This document shows, piece after piece, positions 27,919 through 36,230 of a stretch of 39,280 nt of DNA. A program made the translations under genes and the position numbers. The notes below the pieces were generated by a model. It worked only from the letters and a program-made list of their open reading frames with translations, searched no databases and had not been told where the DNA came from. Positions within the stretch are counted from its first letter, which is position 1. The number at the start of each line of letters is the position of its first letter. Source of the DNA: a virus; the IMG/VR virus record IMGVR_UViG_3300036851_000281, positions 1 to 39,280 of that record; one strand, written 5' to 3'.

Positions 27919-28334
27919 TCCGGCGGATCGGTGGCGTCGAACTCGATGTCAAACTCTCGGATCTCGCCGCCGACTGCGGTCGGGCCCACGAAGCGCAGGA
28001 AGCCGGCCGAGATGGTGTCGCCGTCGGAGGTCAGCATCACGTCCTCCCGGGCAGCCACGTCGCAGGCCGTCTTCAGCGCCTGAAAGCGGGTGGCGTAACT
28101 GGCCCGGCGCGCCTCCGGCGTGGCCCCATCGCCCCACACGATGCCGTGATAGCGCACCAGCAGGTGCTCGTCCTCGAAGGGGTCGGCGGTGGTGTACAGC
28201 CCAACCCTGCCGGGGATCAGGACGCGCGTGCCACGGACCGCCGCCACGCCCTCCACCGGGCCGCCCTCAACGATATCGAACCAGTAGCCCTCGTCCATGT
28301 CCTGCACATCGATGGCGCCGATCAGCTCGCTCAT
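27900..28334 (-). CDS. Distal tail-type protein (144 aa)
   Basis: It lies between tape measure and the large baseplate protein, the usual place of a distal tail (Dit) protein. The sequence is beta-rich with RGTRVLIPGRVGLYTTADPF and ends VGGEIREFDIEFDATDPPEW, a form seen in short actinophage minor tail proteins. It overlaps the next gene by 19 nt and tape measure by 4 nt. Confidence 0.65.
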   Translation of the reverse strand: MSELIGAIDVQDMDEGYWFDIVEGGPVEGVAAVRGTRVLIPGRVGLYTTADPFEDEHLLVRYHGIVWGDGATPEARRASYATRFQALKTACDVAAREDVMLTSDGDTISAGFLRFVGPTAVGGEIREFDIEFDATDPPEWDLSS

Positions 28335-30316
28335 CCCCAGGTGTCTCCCAGCTTCTCGAGCTCCTCGATGGCCTCACGCTTGGTCCCGACCGTCTTCGGC
28401 ACGCCCTCGACGTTGAGGATCCACTGCTGGGTCAGGCCGGTCCCCGACACACCACCCAGCGCCGCCTGGCCAGCCGCTCCGACACCCCCCAGCGCCAGCT
28501 GTGGCGGGCGCATGGTCAGCGCCTGAGCGGCGCGGCCCAGCACGTCATCGAGGACGCCGCGATCGCCCTTCAGCCCGCCGGCGAAGACGTCCCAGAAGCC
28601 GAAGGCGGTCGTGATGCCGCGCAGCGGCGACTGCGGATCCCTCGGCTCGGAGCCGGCGAACTGGTTGCGGACCAGTTGCAGGGCGTACTGCGCGGCGGTC
28701 CTAGCCGATGCGCCCCCCGCTCGCAGGCCGGCGGCGTAGGCCGCCATGTCGACCTCACCGGCGCGCCGGAACTCGGTCTCGGATCTGAGCGCTCCACTGG
28801 CCGCGCGCCGCGCCTCCGCTGCGGCACGGCCGGCCGCCCCAGACTGCAGGCGCAGCTGCTCGGCGAAGGTCGTGCCGGAATCGACGGCGGCGTCGGCGGC
28901 GCCCGACTCCAACAGCTCGAGCTGCTCGAGCGCGTCCGCCTGGACGGCCAGCGCGGCAGCCCTCACGTCGGCTCGCTCGTCGCGCAGGCCGGCGGCCAGC
29001 TCCTTCGAGGCCAGCACGCCCTTCAGGTGGGCGATCTTGGCCGCGTCCGACAGGCTCTCCTCCATGAGAGTCGTCAGCTCCTCCATGCCCGATTCGACGT
29101 CGGCCTGACCATCCTTCAGTGCCTGAGCAAGATCACCGGGCAGCGCGCGGGCATCAACCACCGCGGCCTTGTGCGCTTTGTCCCATTCAGTCTCGACAAC
29201 CGAGGCCATTGAACGGGCTCCGGTCTCGACCGTGCTGGCGGCGCTCTCCATCGCCCCGCCCATCGCCATGTAGTGCGAGGCTGCGGCGTCGGCGTTGCCG
29301 GCCATCTCGACGGCCGCGTTGCCCGCCTCGATCTGCGCGTCCTTCAGCTCCTCGAGGCGCCGCCGCATCTCGCTGACCCCGAACAGGTCCTCGAGGGCAC
29401 GCCAGGCCTCACCGATGTCGTGGGCGACGGCGCCGGTCACGTCGAGCAGCAGTCGTAGGGCCGGCACGACCACGTCCTTGGCGAAGCGCGATAGCTCGAG
29501 CATGAGCGGCAGCAGCGCCTCGCCGAGCTCAGCGGAGACATTCTCCATTTCGGCGGCGAGGGTGCGCTGCGTGTTCGCCAGCCCGTCCGACGTGCGCTCG
29601 TAATCGCCCTGCGCATTGGTCGTCTGCTCGAGGATCAGGGCGTAGCGGGCCTGCACCTTGGCCGCCTGGCTGACCTGACCGGTGGAGGCGGCGAGGCCCA
29701 TCTCGACCGCCTTGGCGGCGACGGCGGTCTCGGTCAGGTTGACGCCCAGCGCCCGCAGCGGCTCGGCTTCGCCGACCAGCCCGGCGCGCAGCTTCTCGAG
29801 CGCGTCCTCGACGTTGATGTTGTTGAAGCTGGCCAGGTCGGCGCCCAGCTGCAGCACGCTCTTGCTCATGTCGACGGTGGCGCGGTCGCTCAGGCCAAGC
29901 GCGTCGAACAGGTTGCCGAAGGTGCCGACCATGCCGAGCGCAGCCTTTTCAGACAGCCCCATGTTCTGCGCTGAGTCCTTGGCGAAGTCCTCGATCTCGC
30001 CAGCCAGCTCACCGAACACGACCCGGACCTTGCTCAGATTCTCGGCCCTGTCCGAGGCGTCGTCGATCGCCGTGGCGGCGATGTTCATGGCCCCGGCGAT
30101 CGTGCTGCCGACCATCTGATAGGCGCTGATCCCGGCACCCACCCCGATGCCCTGCATGATCGCCCCGAAGGAGGACGATTTGCCGAGGCGGTCGAAGGTC
30201 CCTTGGACGCGCCCGGTCCAGCCCTTGGCCTTCGCCTCGCCGGCCTGCAGGCCCGCGTCGAACTGGCGCTGGTTGGTCGCGAGCTCCAGCTCGGCGCGGC
30301 CCAGCGACTCGGTCAT
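28331..30316 (-). CDS. Tape measure protein (661 aa)
   Basis: Sets tail length. Long helical protein with a PhageMin_Tail-like core: AGAMNIAATAIDDASDRAEN, LSKVRVVFGELAGEIEDFAK, GMVGTFGNLFDALGLSD, RAGLVGEAEPLRALGVNLTE. A hydrophobic glycine-rich patch near residues 50-80 is usual. By the common rule of about 0.15 nm per residue the tail would be near 100 nm. ATG overlaps the upstream stop (ATGA). Confidence 0.93.
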   Translation of the reverse strand: MTESLGRAELELATNQRQFDAGLQAGEAKAKGWTGRVQGTFDRLGKSSSFGAIMQGIGVGAGISAYQMVGSTIAGAMNIAATAIDDASDRAENLSKVRVVFGELAGEIEDFAKDSAQNMGLSEKAALGMVGTFGNLFDALGLSDRATVDMSKSVLQLGADLASFNNINVEDALEKLRAGLVGEAEPLRALGVNLTETAVAAKAVEMGLAASTGQVSQAAKVQARYALILEQTTNAQGDYERTSDGLANTQRTLAAEMENVSAELGEALLPLMLELSRFAKDVVVPALRLLLDVTGAVAHDIGEAWRALEDLFGVSEMRRRLEELKDAQIEAGNAAVEMAGNADAAASHYMAMGGAMESAASTVETGARSMASVVETEWDKAHKAAVVDARALPGDLAQALKDGQADVESGMEELTTLMEESLSDAAKIAHLKGVLASKELAAGLRDERADVRAAALAVQADALEQLELLESGAADAAVDSGTTFAEQLRLQSGAAGRAAAEARRAASGALRSETEFRRAGEVDMAAYAAGLRAGGASARTAAQYALQLVRNQFAGSEPRDPQSPLRGITTAFGFWDVFAGGLKGDRGVLDDVLGRAAQALTMRPPQLALGGVGAAGQAALGGVSGTGLTQQWILNVEGVPKTVGTKREAIEELEKLGDTWG

Positions 30317-30555
30317 GGCCGCTTCACCCGCCGCACGCCGATTCCGTGCGTCGCCGCGATGCCGACCTGCCCCTGGCGGGTCCGGACACGCACAACGTGG
30401 CGACCGCCGGCCTCATCCCGCCACGTGCGGAGCTGGGCCCGACGGTCGCCATCGGTCATGAACGATATGGAGCTGCGCGCGGCGGCCTCGAGGGCCTCAC
30501 CGGCGTCGATCTGCGGCAGCTTGCGGGCGTGGGCGACGAGCAGCGGCAGCGGCAT
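30313..30555 (-). CDS. Tail assembly chaperone, second frame (GpT-like)
   Basis: It can start at ATG 30555 (80 aa), but the same frame is open well upstream and gives sensible sequence before that ATG (VAEELEGPRSRQDEGGPLDL, then ADLLPRLQRFYQAAGPEVWL). This frame is -1 relative to the preceding chaperone gene, whose last 20 residues are Ser/Arg/Thr low complexity. The arrangement between tail tube and tape measure matches the G/GT chaperones made by ribosomal frameshifting. I see no canonical slippery heptamer. Confidence 0.65.
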   Translation of the reverse strand: MPLPLLVAHARKLPQIDAGEALEAAARSSISFMTDGDRRAQLRTWRDEAGGRHVVRVRTRQGQVGIAATHGIGVRRVKRP

Positions 30556-30557
30556 CG

Positions 30558-31025
30558 TCAGCCAGACCTCCGGCCCCGCCGCCTGGTAGAAGCGCTGGAG
30601 CCGTGGGAGGAGGTCGGCGAGGTCGAGCGGCCCGCCCTCGTCCTGGCGGCTGCGCGGGCCTTCGAGCTCTTCTGCAACGCGGCCCGCAACGTCGCCCTCG
30701 TGAAAGCGTCCAGGATCCCCAGACGCTGTATGTCGTTGAGCTTGGCCATCACCTCCGGCGGGATCGGGTCGAACATGATGAGGCCGACTCCCTCGCTGAT
30801 CAGCTCGCCGAGGCGCTCGGCCTGCTCTGGGGTCGCCTTGCCGTCGGCCTCGCTGCGGATCCCGGCGATCTCGTCGCGCGCCCGCTCGATGCGGGCCAGG
30901 TCAACGAGATTGAGGTCCATGTCGGCCCGGTAGCGGTACTCGACCCCGTCGACCCGTATGAACGAGCGGACGGGCTCGAGCGAGCCAAGGTCGAGGACCG
31001 GCTTAGCGGTGGTCGTCGCGGGCAT
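30558..31025 (-). CDS. Tail assembly chaperone, first frame (GpG-like, 155 aa)
   Basis: Start taken as ATG 31025 (MPATTTAKPVLDLGS), with GGAGG 12 nt upstream; a TTG at 31058 is possible. Acidic helical body (VDLARIERARDEIAGIRSEA; PPEVMAKLNDIQRLGILDAF), as expected of a chaperone that coats the tape measure. The end (RSTSPTSSHGSSASTRRRGR) looks like out-of-frame sequence, so the functional product may partly shift to the next frame. Confidence 0.7.
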   Translation of the reverse strand: MPATTTAKPVLDLGSLEPVRSFIRVDGVEYRYRADMDLNLVDLARIERARDEIAGIRSEADGKATPEQAERLGELISEGVGLIMFDPIPPEVMAKLNDIQRLGILDAFTRATLRAALQKSSKARAAARTRAGRSTSPTSSHGSSASTRRRGRRSG

Positions 31026-31209
31026 GGTGGTTCTGTGCCTCCGGGGCTCTGAACTCAACGCGGATGCCGATCTGCGCCAGGATCGCGGCGCGGGCCCGCA
31101 TGGCGGCCCGAGCTGCTTCCCGATTGGCCGACTCCGCCCGCTTGTGAGCGCGGGCGGCGTCGTACAGGGCGTCAGCGGCGGCTGTGGCGATCGCCTGTGC
31201 CGTCGTCAC
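31003..31209 (-). CDS. Small Ala-rich helical protein (68 aa)
   Basis: One long helix of Ala, Arg and Glu (ATAAADALYDAARAHKRAES onward), with a His-rich end. It lies between tail tube and chaperone genes and overlaps the latter by 23 nt. Could be a virion or assembly protein; no family recognised. Confidence 0.55.
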   Translation of the reverse strand: MTTAQAIATAAADALYDAARAHKRAESANREAARAAMRARAAILAQIGIRVEFRAPEAQNHHARDDHR

Positions 31210-31219
31210 GAGTGGGGGC

Positions 31220-31840
31220 CTACGAGGCCTCGGCGTCCTGAATGACCAGCCGCCCGAACCGCTCGTCTTCGCTGACGGCGTCGAGGTCCTCGAGCGCCAT
31301 GAACTCGCAGAGCAGGCCGGCGGGTCCGTTCTTGCGGTAGGCCGGGGCGGGCGTGCCGGCGGCGTAGGCGCGCGGCACCTCGTACTGCATGGCCAGGTCG
31401 TCCCCGTAGGGCGAGCCGTTCAGGGAGCGGACCAGTAGGGCGTGGGTGGCGACCACCACGCCGCGGCGCAGGGGCACTGAGCGCGTGCCAGGCGTGCCTG
31501 AGCCAGCCGGAGTGTCGGTCACATCGGCGTCGTTCAGCAGCTTGGCGTAGGTCTCGGCGCTGACATCGAAGACAGTCAGCGCGATCTTCAGCTCCTCGGC
31601 CGTGCGCCAGGCCTTGATATTGCCGGTGCTCTTCCCGCCCCGGAAGGTGCTGAAGGTCTGGGAATGCTCGACGGTGACCCCGCTGTCGTCGCCCTGGTTG
31701 TCGGCGCCGTTGACGCCGAGCAGCTCCCAGCCGGGTGGCGAGGAGGTCGACGGGTCGACGTCGACGTCGGGGAAGGCGGTTCCGTCCGGGGCGAGCCACA
31801 CCTCGAACGGCGACGCCAGGATCTCATACGGCTCTGCCAT
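31220..31840 (-). CDS. Major tail (tube) protein (206 aa)
   Basis: Opens YEILASPFEVWLAPDGTAFP, then GWELLGVNGADNQGDDSGVT, then VEHSQTFSTFRGGKSTGN, the usual head of siphovirus tube proteins (a value for the sample, then sequence from which the beta sandwich is built). Position before the chaperones and tape measure agrees. Size is in the normal range. Confidence 0.85.
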   Translation of the reverse strand: MAEPYEILASPFEVWLAPDGTAFPDVDVDPSTSSPPGWELLGVNGADNQGDDSGVTVEHSQTFSTFRGGKSTGNIKAWRTAEELKIALTVFDVSAETYAKLLNDADVTDTPAGSGTPGTRSVPLRRGVVVATHALLVRSLNGSPYGDDLAMQYEVPRAYAAGTPAPAYRKNGPAGLLCEFMALEDLDAVSEDERFGRLVIQDAEAS

Positions 31841-31846
31841 GGGTGA

Positions 31847-32059
31847 TCAGTCCTCCTCGCCGCTGTCGGCGTGCTCGTCCGCCTTCGTGGCGGTCCTGTT
31901 GGCCGGCTCCGGGTCAGCGATGACCTGGAGCGTCATGGATGGGTCGCGCGCCAGCTGCTTGTAGAGCTCGTCGCTGATCTCGGTCGGCACGCCGCGACGG
32001 ATCCGATGCTTGCCGGCAGCCAGGACGTGCCCCGGGCCGGTGTAGATGATGGTCTTCAC
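31847..32059 (-). CDS. Small protein before the tail tube gene (70 aa)
   Basis: Begins KTIIYTGPGHVLAAGKHRIR and ends in an acidic tail (ADEHADSGEED). Small proteins of this kind are common between connectors and tail tube in actinophages. It follows the terminator gene stop by one base. Role unknown. Confidence 0.6.
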   Translation of the reverse strand: MKTIIYTGPGHVLAAGKHRIRRGVPTEISDELYKQLARDPSMTLQVIADPEPANRTATKADEHADSGEED

Positions 32060-32512
32060 TCAGGCGACCTCCTGCTCGGCGTAGAGGGCCACGTAGGTGC
32101 GGATGACCCGTGGCCAGTGGGTGACCGGCTCGCGCAGCGCCACGAAGCCGGAGCTGACGGTGTAGCCGTGGATCAGGACCGAGACGGGGTCGCCATTCTC
32201 GTCGTCGTAGATGACCGTCTCGCGGCGCACGGCCTTCAGCTCGTCGTGGACGATGCGGGCCAGGCGCCGCGCCAGGAATAGGGTCTCGGCGTAGCAATCG
32301 ACGTCGATGCGCTGGCCGCCCAGCGGCAGGTAGCTGCTGTCTCCCGGCCCGATCCCGCCGGCCGACTGCAGCGCGATGGCGGCCTTCGGCATGCTGGTCA
32401 CGAAGTCGTCATCGTTTGGCAGCTCCTCGCCGTAGACGGTGTCCACCTCATCGCTCACCGCCTGGCGGGCGGCCAGCAGCGCGGCGGTGGCGGCGATCGG
32501 GTCTGCGCTCAT
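32060..32512 (-). CDS. Tail terminator-type protein (150 aa)
   Basis: ATG at 32512 overlaps the neighbour by 4 nt. Helix then beta layout (IDVDCYAETLFLARRLARIV; TVIYDDENGDPVSVLIHGYT; WPRVIRTYVALY) fits minor capsid/tail terminator proteins that cap the tube. Order (adaptor, stopper, gp10-like, terminator, tube) agrees. Confidence 0.7.
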   Translation of the reverse strand: MSADPIAATAALLAARQAVSDEVDTVYGEELPNDDDFVTSMPKAAIALQSAGGIGPGDSSYLPLGGQRIDVDCYAETLFLARRLARIVHDELKAVRRETVIYDDENGDPVSVLIHGYTVSSGFVALREPVTHWPRVIRTYVALYAEQEVA

Positions 32513-32856
32513 CTCATGCGGCTCCTGATGCGCTGCACTAGGCCCGGCCTGTAGGTGGCGTCGGCGGCTCTGACCAGGAAGTGCCCGCCGGCGCGGCCGC
32601 GCACACCCTTCTCGATGAACAGGTAGCGCCATCCGGCCGGATGCTCGGGGTCAGCGCCCCAGCGGCCGACCACGCGCGAGCCCTCGTCCTGCACAGGACG
32701 GGGGTGCTGACGCACGGCCTCGGCGGCTTGGCCAGTCCGGCGCCAGGTCTCAGCGGCGGCCTGCTCGCTGGCGGCCTCCATGGTGTCGGCGATCGCGCCG
32801 CGGCTGGCGGCACGCACGCGGGCGCTGATCTGCTTCCCACGCCAGACGAGCGGCAT
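32509..32856 (-). CDS. HK97 gp10-like neck protein (115 aa)
   Basis: Basic N-terminal helices (WRGKQISARVRAASRGAIAD) and a C-terminal GWRYLFIEKGVRGRAGGHFL fold back as in HK97 gp10-like / tail completion proteins. Overlaps the next gene by 4 nt and the previous by one base. Confidence 0.65.
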   Translation of the reverse strand: MPLVWRGKQISARVRAASRGAIADTMEAASEQAAAETWRRTGQAAEAVRQHPRPVQDEGSRVVGRWGADPEHPAGWRYLFIEKGVRGRAGGHFLVRAADATYRPGLVQRIRSRMR

Positions 32857-33215
32857 CAGCTGACCACCTCCAGACTGATGGCCCGATGACTGATGCCGAT
32901 GTGGCCATCGCCGCGGCGCTTCACGCCGACAACCTTCAGCCTGCGCCCCTCAATCACCGCGCCAGCTAGGTCGGTGACCTGGGTGACCTCGTCGTCGTCG
33001 GTGATGTCCGCGTCGTAACGGACCAGCATCCGCAGCTGGTCGACCAGCACGTTGACGCTCTCGCCGGTCGTCTCCAGCGTCGGCCCTGGCTGAAAGAGCC
33101 AGCAGGCAATCTCGTGCGTGCTCGTCGTGCCGGTGGGCTGGCGATCGGGATCCGTGCCGGTGGCAGTGAAGCGCTCAACGGTGGCGCGCATGCGCAGGGG
33201 CGCCGTCAGCGACAT
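32856..33215 (-). CDS. Head-tail stopper/closure protein (119 aa)
   Basis: A beta-barrel-like pattern (RMRATVERFTATGTDPDRQP; VNVLVDQLRMLVRYDADI; IEGRRLKVVGVKRRGDGHIG) typical of gp16/SPP1-type stoppers that gate DNA exit. It lies between adaptor and gp10-like proteins. Confidence 0.7.
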   Translation of the reverse strand: MSLTAPLRMRATVERFTATGTDPDRQPTGTTSTHEIACWLFQPGPTLETTGESVNVLVDQLRMLVRYDADITDDDEVTQVTDLAGAVIEGRRLKVVGVKRRGDGHIGISHRAISLEVVS

Positions 33216-33218
33216 GAC

Positions 33219-33647
33219 CTAGCTACCCAGCAGGTCGTCGTCGGATTCGCTTTCGTCGCCGGTCAGGAACTGCACGTGGCCCAGACTCGCCAGGCCGGCG
33301 GCCTTGCGGATGATGCGTTCCTCGCGCCGCGTGGCGTAGATGGTGGCCGACGAGATGCCCTGGCCGGCCTGCCACTGGTAGTCGCCGAGCTGCTCGCCCG
33401 ACAGGCCGCGCGGATTCTCGATCGCGCGCCGCACCATGCTGACCACGACCGGAATGACGGCGGCCGGGGTGTCGTCGGGCGTCTCCCACTCGTTGTCGGC
33501 GTCACTGAAGGCGATCTGCACCACCAGGGCCGAGGCGTCGTCAATGAAGGCCTCGATCTGCTCCTGCTCGGCTGACGGCGACGAGTCCTCGGCGTCGTAG
33601 TCGACGCCGACGCGGAGGCCGTACTGCTCGACGGTGATCAGCGCCAT
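33219..33647 (-). CDS. Head-tail connector/adaptor protein (142 aa)
   Basis: Helical adaptor: EQEQIEAFIDDASALVVQIA, then AAVIPVVVSMVRRAIENPRG, ending in an acidic tail (DESESDDDLLG). This is the gp15/gp6-like connector family that binds below the portal. First of four neck genes in the usual order. Confidence 0.75.
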   Translation of the reverse strand: MALITVEQYGLRVGVDYDAEDSSPSAEQEQIEAFIDDASALVVQIAFSDADNEWETPDDTPAAVIPVVVSMVRRAIENPRGLSGEQLGDYQWQAGQGISSATIYATRREERIIRKAAGLASLGHVQFLTGDESESDDDLLGS

Positions 33648-33656
33648 GGTGCCCTC

Positions 33657-34361
33657 TCAGCTCTTCTCGTAGGGGCTCGGATCGGGAAAGCGCTGGTGCA
33701 GCAGCTTGCCCACCGCGCCGCCCTCGAAGGCCCGGTCGTCGGTCGAGACGAAGAGCCAGTCGCGCTCCGGCCGGCGGTGCATGTCGGCGATTTTGTGGTT
33801 GATCGACTCGCGGCCACCGATGCCGGTCAGGTTGCCGTACAGGGTCCGGTAGTGGAGAGCGGGCAGGCGCTGGCCGGCGATGAGCGCCTGGCGCATGCCG
33901 GCCTTCGATACCGGCATCGGAGTGTGCAGCGGCTCGTAGGCCAGCGGCTCTGTGAACCCCAGCTCGGCCAGCAGCTGCGCCGTGGCCTCGCGGCCGCCTC
34001 TGTAGTTGGCCATCGGCCGGCGCCGGCGCCGGCGCGGATGACTGAGTTGCAACATCCGATTCAGCGGGCCGCGGTGCAGCACCGGCACCTCAGCGAGCGG
34101 CTGCAGGACGAAAAAGTCATCGTTGAAGTAGACGAACTCGGCGCTGACCTCCGGGTGCTCGCAGGCGGCGCGCATGTTGGCGGCGCTGTTGTGGTACTTC
34201 AGCCGCGTCTGTGCCACCGGGATCTGCCCCACCCCGGTCACCCAGGAGGGACAGAACCCGGCGACCCAGACTCGGTCGTGGGCCAGCAGGCTCAGCGAGC
34301 GAAGCGAGAAGCGAAGCGCCTCATTCCGCTCGCCGGGCCCGACGATGTAGACGACGTCCAC
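33657..34361 (-). CDS. Stealth-type sugar-phosphate transferase-like protein (234 aa)
   Basis: Two hallmark blocks of the Stealth family: CR1-like MDVVYIVGPGERNEALRFSL and CR2-like AEFVYFNDDFFVLQPL (NDD at about residues 98-100). A CR3-like LHTPMPVSKAGM follows. Stealth enzymes transfer hexose-1-phosphate onto capsule polymers. Shorter phage versions like this one are usually called glycosyltransferases. It lies between coat and connector genes, so the acceptor could be a virion protein. It would act in the cytoplasm. Confidence 0.7.
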   Translation of the reverse strand: MDVVYIVGPGERNEALRFSLRSLSLLAHDRVWVAGFCPSWVTGVGQIPVAQTRLKYHNSAANMRAACEHPEVSAEFVYFNDDFFVLQPLAEVPVLHRGPLNRMLQLSHPRRRRRRPMANYRGGREATAQLLAELGFTEPLAYEPLHTPMPVSKAGMRQALIAGQRLPALHYRTLYGNLTGIGGRESINHKIADMHRRPERDWLFVSTDDRAFEGGAVGKLLHQRFPDPSPYEKS

Positions 34362-34367
34362 GTCGCC

Positions 34368-35264
34368 TCAGGTGGCGACGCCGACCTTCACGAAGCGCAC
34401 CGGGGTCGGTGGCGAGGACTCGCCCTCGTACACCGCCGCTGCCCCGGCGAAGGTGCTGAGCACCGACGCCTCGGACAGGTAGCGCGTCTCGTACTGCAGG
34501 ATCGAGCGCATCCCGATCCCGCCCTCGCTCGCCGCCGCCGACTGAGCCGTGTTGCTCCGCGGTGCAACCGGAACCCGGTTGGCGAAGCAGAAGCCCGAGC
34601 GGTGGTAGAAGAGCGCGGTGTCGTCCTCCAGCGCGTTCGACTCCACGAAGGTGAAGCCGAAGATGCGCCCGATGGTCGCGTCGCGCAGCGCGTCGCTGCT
34701 CCCCGCCTCACTGACCCGGGTGAGGTTGGGAATGCTCAGGATGCGCGTCGCGATCTGCGGCGAGACGGCCGCCCAGCGGTCGTCCGGTGGGGCGTCGTTC
34801 TCGCCCAGGGCCTCGCGCGCGGCGAGGATGGTGGCCAGGGTGTCGTCCGGATCCGCGACGTTGGCGAACTCGATCGTCGCGTCGACGTCGAGCGCGTTCA
34901 TCACGTCGGCCAGCTCGTCCTCGGCCTCCCGGGCGACGGCGTCCACCTGGACGCGCAGAATCTGGCGCGCGAAGTCTTCGAGCTCGAGGTTGGCCTCCTC
35001 GTCGCTGATCAGCTTCGCGTGGTAGAGGTGCGCCAGGGTCACCTCGACCGGGATCTCGTCGATGTCGTCGTACGTGATCTCGGTGCTGGGAGTGGTCTGC
35101 TCGCGGGCAGCCCCCGGCTGCGGGACGCGGACGGTGATCGTATCACCGTTGCTCCCGCTGAACTCGGAGCCGGGAATGGGGGTGACGGTGCGGGGCAGCA
35201 CGATGGACCGGCGCAGCAGCGCGATGGCCACCTGGCTGATGCCCTGAGCGGTGAGCAGTGCCAT
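34368..35264 (-). CDS. Major capsid protein, P22 coat-like (298 aa)
   Basis: HK97-fold coat of the P22-like branch: VAIALLRRSIVLPRTVTPIP, GDTITVRVPQPG, EVTLAHLYHAKLISDEE, AREALGENDAPPDDRWAAVS, GFTFVESNAL. It follows the scaffold gene. ATG at 35264 has GAGGAGG upstream. No N-terminal delta domain is visible, consistent with a separate scaffold protein. Confidence 0.88.
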   Translation of the reverse strand: MALLTAQGISQVAIALLRRSIVLPRTVTPIPGSEFSGSNGDTITVRVPQPGAAREQTTPSTEITYDDIDEIPVEVTLAHLYHAKLISDEEANLELEDFARQILRVQVDAVAREAEDELADVMNALDVDATIEFANVADPDDTLATILAAREALGENDAPPDDRWAAVSPQIATRILSIPNLTRVSEAGSSDALRDATIGRIFGFTFVESNALEDDTALFYHRSGFCFANRVPVAPRSNTAQSAAASEGGIGMRSILQYETRYLSEASVLSTFAGAAAVYEGESSPPTPVRFVKVGVAT

Positions 35265-35315
35265 GGGGTGTGTGTCCTCCTCGTGGGGCCACGGCGCGGC
35301 AGACCGCCCGTGGTG

Positions 35316-35888
35316 CTAGAAGCCGCTCGATTTCGCGACTTTGTCGGCGATCTCGTCGGCCTTCTTGGCGTCGATCTCCTCCTCCTCGCCGGCGTCGGTG
35401 CGCGCGCCAGAGCGGAGGTCCTCGGTCGGTCGACGGCGGACATCGGGCTTCCCGCCCTTGCCATCCTTGTCGTCGCCGCCCGTCTTCGACCCGAAGGCCT
35501 CGAGCAGCTCGTCGGCGTCGGCCTCGAGCTCCTCGCGTGACGAGCCGACCAATCGCTTCGCCTGGGCCACACTGAGGCCCTTCGCGGCAGCGATCTCGAG
35601 CCGCAGGCTCTTCGACTCGGCGTCCTCGGCCCGCTTATCAGCGGCCGCGGCCCGGTCGATCGCCTTCTGCAGCTCAGTCTTGTCGGCGTCCTCGGCATCC
35701 TTCAGTCGCTTGGCGGCGTCGGCGTTGACCTTGGCCTCGGCCTCAGCTGCTCGCCGAGCCTTGCGCTCTTTGTCGAGCGCCGACTTCAGACCGGCGACGT
35801 CGTCGTCGGGCTTCTTGTCGTCGTCGGGCTTCCCGCCCTTGTCGTCGTCCTGGTCCTCGGGCTTCCCGCCCTTGTCGTCGTCGGCCAT
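35316..35888 (-). CDS. Scaffolding protein (190 aa)
   Basis: Acidic, coiled-coil-rich and lacking aromatic residues: repeated DDDKGGKP near the N-terminus, then KSALDKERKARRAAEAEAKV and AEDADKTELQKAIDRAAAAD. This is the classic scaffold composition, directly before the coat gene. Start taken at ATG 35888 (GAGGAG 9 nt upstream); an ATG at 35915 is possible. The DNA around 35815-35880 contains matching direct repeats. Confidence 0.85.
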   Translation of the reverse strand: MADDDKGGKPEDQDDDKGGKPDDDKKPDDDVAGLKSALDKERKARRAAEAEAKVNADAAKRLKDAEDADKTELQKAIDRAAAADKRAEDAESKSLRLEIAAAKGLSVAQAKRLVGSSREELEADADELLEAFGSKTGGDDKDGKGGKPDVRRRPTEDLRSGARTDAGEEEEIDAKKADEIADKVAKSSGF

Positions 35889-35924
35889 CTCGGCCTGCTC
35901 CTCTCGTTCCGCCATCCCGGCGGG

Positions 35925-36230
35925 CTATGACTCCTCAGCTCCCAGGTGGTTGCGAAGGTGTCGGTTGACGGCCTCCCTCTCGGAGGCCGGGATGTTCGAC
36001 TGCGGCACCCTGGCCAGGGCGTTTCTCACGCCCGGCAGGACAGCCGCAGAGCCACGGCTGGGGCCGTGGTGGGGGAATCGGTAGGATCCCTTCACGTCAG
36101 GGTTTTCACCGGCGTACCAGGCGTGCATGTGGCGCAGCACGGCCGACTCGTTGGGCGCAGCCGCGACGGCCGCCGGACCGTCCCAGGCGCGCTCGACGGT
36201 CGGTGTGTCATGCGACCCGATCGCCGGCAC
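35925..36230 (-). CDS. Small head-module protein (101 aa)
   Basis: Start GTG at 36230 with GAGG upstream, overlapping MuF by 23 nt. Sequence WDGPAAVAAAPNESAVLRHM, then KGSYRFPHH, then IPASEREAVNRHLRNHL. This resembles the small helical domain often fused to prohead protease or capsid-linked proteins (WDG...GSYKLP...IP.ADR.AV..H...HY). Here it stands alone. No protease active site is visible, and no separate prohead protease was found in the window. Confidence 0.6.
   Translation of the reverse strand: MPAIGSHDTPTVERAWDGPAAVAAAPNESAVLRHMHAWYAGENPDVKGSYRFPHHGPSRGSAAVLPGVRNALARVPQSNIPASEREAVNRHLRNHLGAEES

Noticed and set aside
33696-35540. 614-codon plus-strand open frame
   Set aside because: Antisense to the Stealth-type, coat and scaffold genes. 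Long antisense frames are expected at this G+C, and the product has no recognisable domains.
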